From Pseudomonadota bacterium (GTDB lineage: Bacteria; Bdellovibrionota; Bacteriovoracia; Bacteriovoracales; Bacteriovoracaceae): DNA of 7,127 nucleotides. The notes under the pieces are model-generated. The model was not told the origin of the DNA, did not search any database, and saw nothing but the letters and a program-made list of their open reading frames with translations. The stretch spans positions 1 through 7,127 of the forward strand of contig JAJTIF010000098.1 of assembly GCA_021299675.1 (NCBI GenBank), given 5' to 3'. Position numbers and translations under genes: made by a program. Below, piece after piece: positions 5,936 to 7,127 of the stretch. Position 1 is the first letter of the stretch. Each line of letters opens with the position of its first letter.

Positions 5936-5960
5936 AAAGCCTTCACTCGCATACTAGAAT
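5932..5960 (+). promoter_or_regulatory. Sigma70-type promoter of the glycosyltransferase gene
   Basis: TTGAAA (5932-5937, 5 of 6 to consensus) and TAGAAT (5955-5960, 5 of 6) are separated by exactly 17 bases. The expected transcript start is 5966-5967, which is the A or T of the glycosyltransferase ATG. The -35 box overlaps the stop of the 47-codon ORF. Confidence 0.6.
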
Positions 5961-5965
5961 TGTGT

Positions 5966-6724
5966 ATGCAGAAAGTCACCGCTATCATTCTCACCTATAA
6001 CGAATCCTTGCACATCAAGGGAGCGCTGGAGTCCGTTCAGTGGTGCGATGAGATTTTGGTGGTGGACTCATTCAGCACCGATGACACGCTGGCGATCGTC
6101 GGAAGTTTTCCGAAGGTGAAGATCCTGCAGAATAAATTTGTGACCCACGCGGCTCAGAAAAACTGGGCGATCCCCCAGGCCAGCCACGACTGGATATTCC
6201 TCTTAGACGCCGACGAGCGCCCCACGGGAGAACTCGTGAGCGAGATCCAAGGCATGCTCAAGACGAACTCCATGAGTAAAGACGCCTACTGGATCGGCCG
6301 CAAGAATACCTTTATGGACCGTGAGCTCCAAGTGGTCTGGAAAAACGATGCGGTGATTCGCTTTTTCAAAAAAACTTGTCGCTACGAGAACAAACAGGTG
6401 CACGAAGAAATCATCTGCCCTGATCCGGGCCGCCTCACACATAAAATCTTACACGACACCTACTCGGGTCGTGGCTTCATTTATCATCTGCAAAAAGGTG
6501 ATAAATACTCAACACTCTCAGCGATGGACTACAAAGATAAAGTCGGCACGATCACGCTCTATCACCTGGCCCTGCGTCCGCTGCTGGCATTCTTCAAGAG
6601 CTACATCTTCAAGGGTGGTTTTATCGACGGCAAACAAGGCTTCATCATCGCTGTGCTCACTGGCTGGAATATCTTTTGTCGTTTCGTGAAAGTCTGGCGC
6701 ATGCGCGAGGGTGAGAAGTTCTAG
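5966..6724 (+). CDS. Glycosyltransferase family 2, WaaE/KdtX-like (LPS core)
   Basis: This 252-residue GT2 enzyme probably adds a hexose to the inner core of lipopolysaccharide at the cytoplasmic face of the inner membrane. Seen motifs, counted from ATG 5966, are the nucleotide-sugar entry motif VTAIILTYNES (residues 3-14), CDEILVVDSFSTD (27-39), AAQKNWA, and LLDADERP with the DxD metal site D81/D83. Then come NDAVIRFF and KQVHEE with H146 as a likely part of the acceptor/catalytic site. The late block RPLLAFFKSYIFKGGFIDG (residues 204-222) is characteristic of the WaaE subgroup. A partly hydrophobic end suggests membrane association. The length matches WaaE/KdtX (about 250 aa). An in-frame TTG at 5960 was rejected because it lies in the -10 box; no Shine-Dalgarno precedes the ATG and the mRNA may be leaderless. 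The exact sugar and acceptor cannot be read from sequence. The gene appears monocistronic. Confidence 0.88.
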   Translation: MQKVTAIILTYNESLHIKGALESVQWCDEILVVDSFSTDDTLAIVGSFPKVKILQNKFVTHAAQKNWAIPQASHDWIFLLDADERPTGELVSEIQGMLKTNSMSKDAYWIGRKNTFMDRELQVVWKNDAVIRFFKKTCRYENKQVHEEIICPDPGRLTHKILHDTYSGRGFIYHLQKGDKYSTLSAMDYKDKVGTITLYHLALRPLLAFFKSYIFKGGFIDGKQGFIIAVLTGWNIFCRFVKVWRMREGEKF

Positions 6725-6755
6725 GCTAATGAATCCATCATATTCCTAGCTCCGG

Positions 6756-7127
6756 TTAAATTCTAATTCCACGATCACAAAGACGTCCTTGATCATCGCG
6801 GATTTTACCATCTAGTTTTAAAGATCTCGTTATGCTGGCGCGCTGTCTCACCAGACCGTTGACATCTATAAGCTTTGTCACTTGAGACCTAGCACTGGAA
6901 CTATTCAAGACCTTTATGACAGCACCATTGTAGAAGGGATTCGCTAGACGAGCTACGCGTTCTAGGAATGCCGGTAGCGAAAGCAAGCCCGCAACAACAG
7001 AGGAACCAGCCACACCTAAAGGGGCAACTGAAAGAAAATTCGCCATTCCCGCAGAGGACACAGCAGAAAACCCAAATAGACCTTCTGCGGCTCCGCCTGT
7101 AAAAACTGTTAGCGCCAAAACACCAAG
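6756..7127 (-). CDS. Hypothetical protein, C-terminal part (5' end outside window)
   Basis: This frame is open from the window edge to TAA at 6758-6756, giving 123 visible residues. The TTG at 7118 is probably an internal Leu, because the frame continues upstream. The first 50 or so residues are rich in Gly, Ala, Ser and Leu (for example GGAAEGLFGF and GVAGSSVVAGLLSLP), as in a membrane-spanning or amphipathic glycine-zipper-like region. The rest is basic and polar, ending GKIRDDQGRLCDRGIRI with a single Cys. I recognise no family. It converges on the glycosyltransferase gene with a 31-bp gap. A spurious ORF cannot be excluded, but nothing longer competes with it here. Confidence 0.5.
   Translation of the reverse strand, partial: LGVLALTVFTGGAAEGLFGFSAVSSAGMANFLSVAPLGVAGSSVVAGLLSLPAFLERVARLANPFYNGAVIKVLNSSSARSQVTKLIDVNGLVRQRASITRSLKLDGKIRDDQGRLCDRGIRI

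Noticed and set aside
5960..5968. TTG at 5960 as the glycosyltransferase start
   Set aside because: It overlaps the last base of the -10 box; the ATG two codons later fits the promoter and the family N-terminus.
6203..6689. ORFs at 6203-6442 (-) and 6471-6689 (+)
   Set aside because: They are shadows of the glycosyltransferase.
6721..6749. Imperfect inverted repeat CTAGG ... CCTAG with inner ATGA/TCAT between the last two convergent genes
   Set aside because: Only 5 plus 4 base pairs separated by an unpaired 3x3 loop, and no T run on either strand; too weak to call a terminator.
1..7127. Mobile elements, CRISPR arrays, tRNA or other structural RNA genes
   Set aside because: No transposase or integrase motifs, no spaced repeats and no cloverleaf-like sequence were seen; nearly all of the window is explained by coding genes.

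Overview
This 7.1 kb window comes from the chromosome of a Gram-negative bacterium. It carries a putative outer-membrane lipoprotein and a WaaE-like LPS-core glycosyltransferase. Its composition is about 50% GC and coding is dense, with very short intergenic gaps. A Bdellovibrionota/deltaproteobacterial-type host would fit the gene content, but that is an impression and not a proof. No rRNA, tRNA, insertion sequence, CRISPR array or integrase is visible.

Layout. (1) Positions 1-1303, + strand: the C-terminal part of a phospholipase-D-type cardiolipin synthase (ClsB-like, cut by the window edge), followed one base later by a YbhP-like endonuclease/exonuclease/phosphatase (EEP) family protein. 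The same two families are neighbours in E. coli. (2) Positions 1282-4805, - strand: a tight three-gene operon. A divergent SelO-type pseudokinase/adenylyltransferase (about 617 aa) comes first, then an S51 (dipeptidase E-like) peptidase whose GTG directly abuts the SelO stop, then an AlkB alkane monooxygenase that starts two bases after the peptidase stop. A good sigma70-type promoter with a perfect TATAAT precedes the operon. The 3' end of alkB overlaps the 3' end of ybhP by 22 bp, tail to tail. (3) Positions 4880-5800, - strand: an alpha/beta-hydrolase with a lipobox. (4) Positions 5792-5935, + strand: an unlisted 47-codon small membrane-protein ORF with a strong Shine-Dalgarno. Its ATG lies face to face with the hydrolase ATG in a shared 9-bp sequence. 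(5) Positions 5966-6724, + strand: the WaaE-like glycosyltransferase. Its promoter places the transcript start on the ATG, which suggests a leaderless mRNA. (6) Positions 6756-7127, - strand: the C-terminal part of an unrecognised protein running off the window.

Most of the genes concern membranes and envelope: phospholipid synthesis, LPS core, a lipoprotein hydrolase and a membrane hydroxylase. The points most worth a second look are these. The SelO-like protein has lost the family's nucleotide-site lysine (Cys instead) but keeps the D-N and DYG metal/catalytic motifs. The peptidase-alkB junction has an A8 slippery run, an alkB frame open in -1, and a hairpin that buries the alkB start codon. 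The small ORF and the leaderless glycosyltransferase are the other two.
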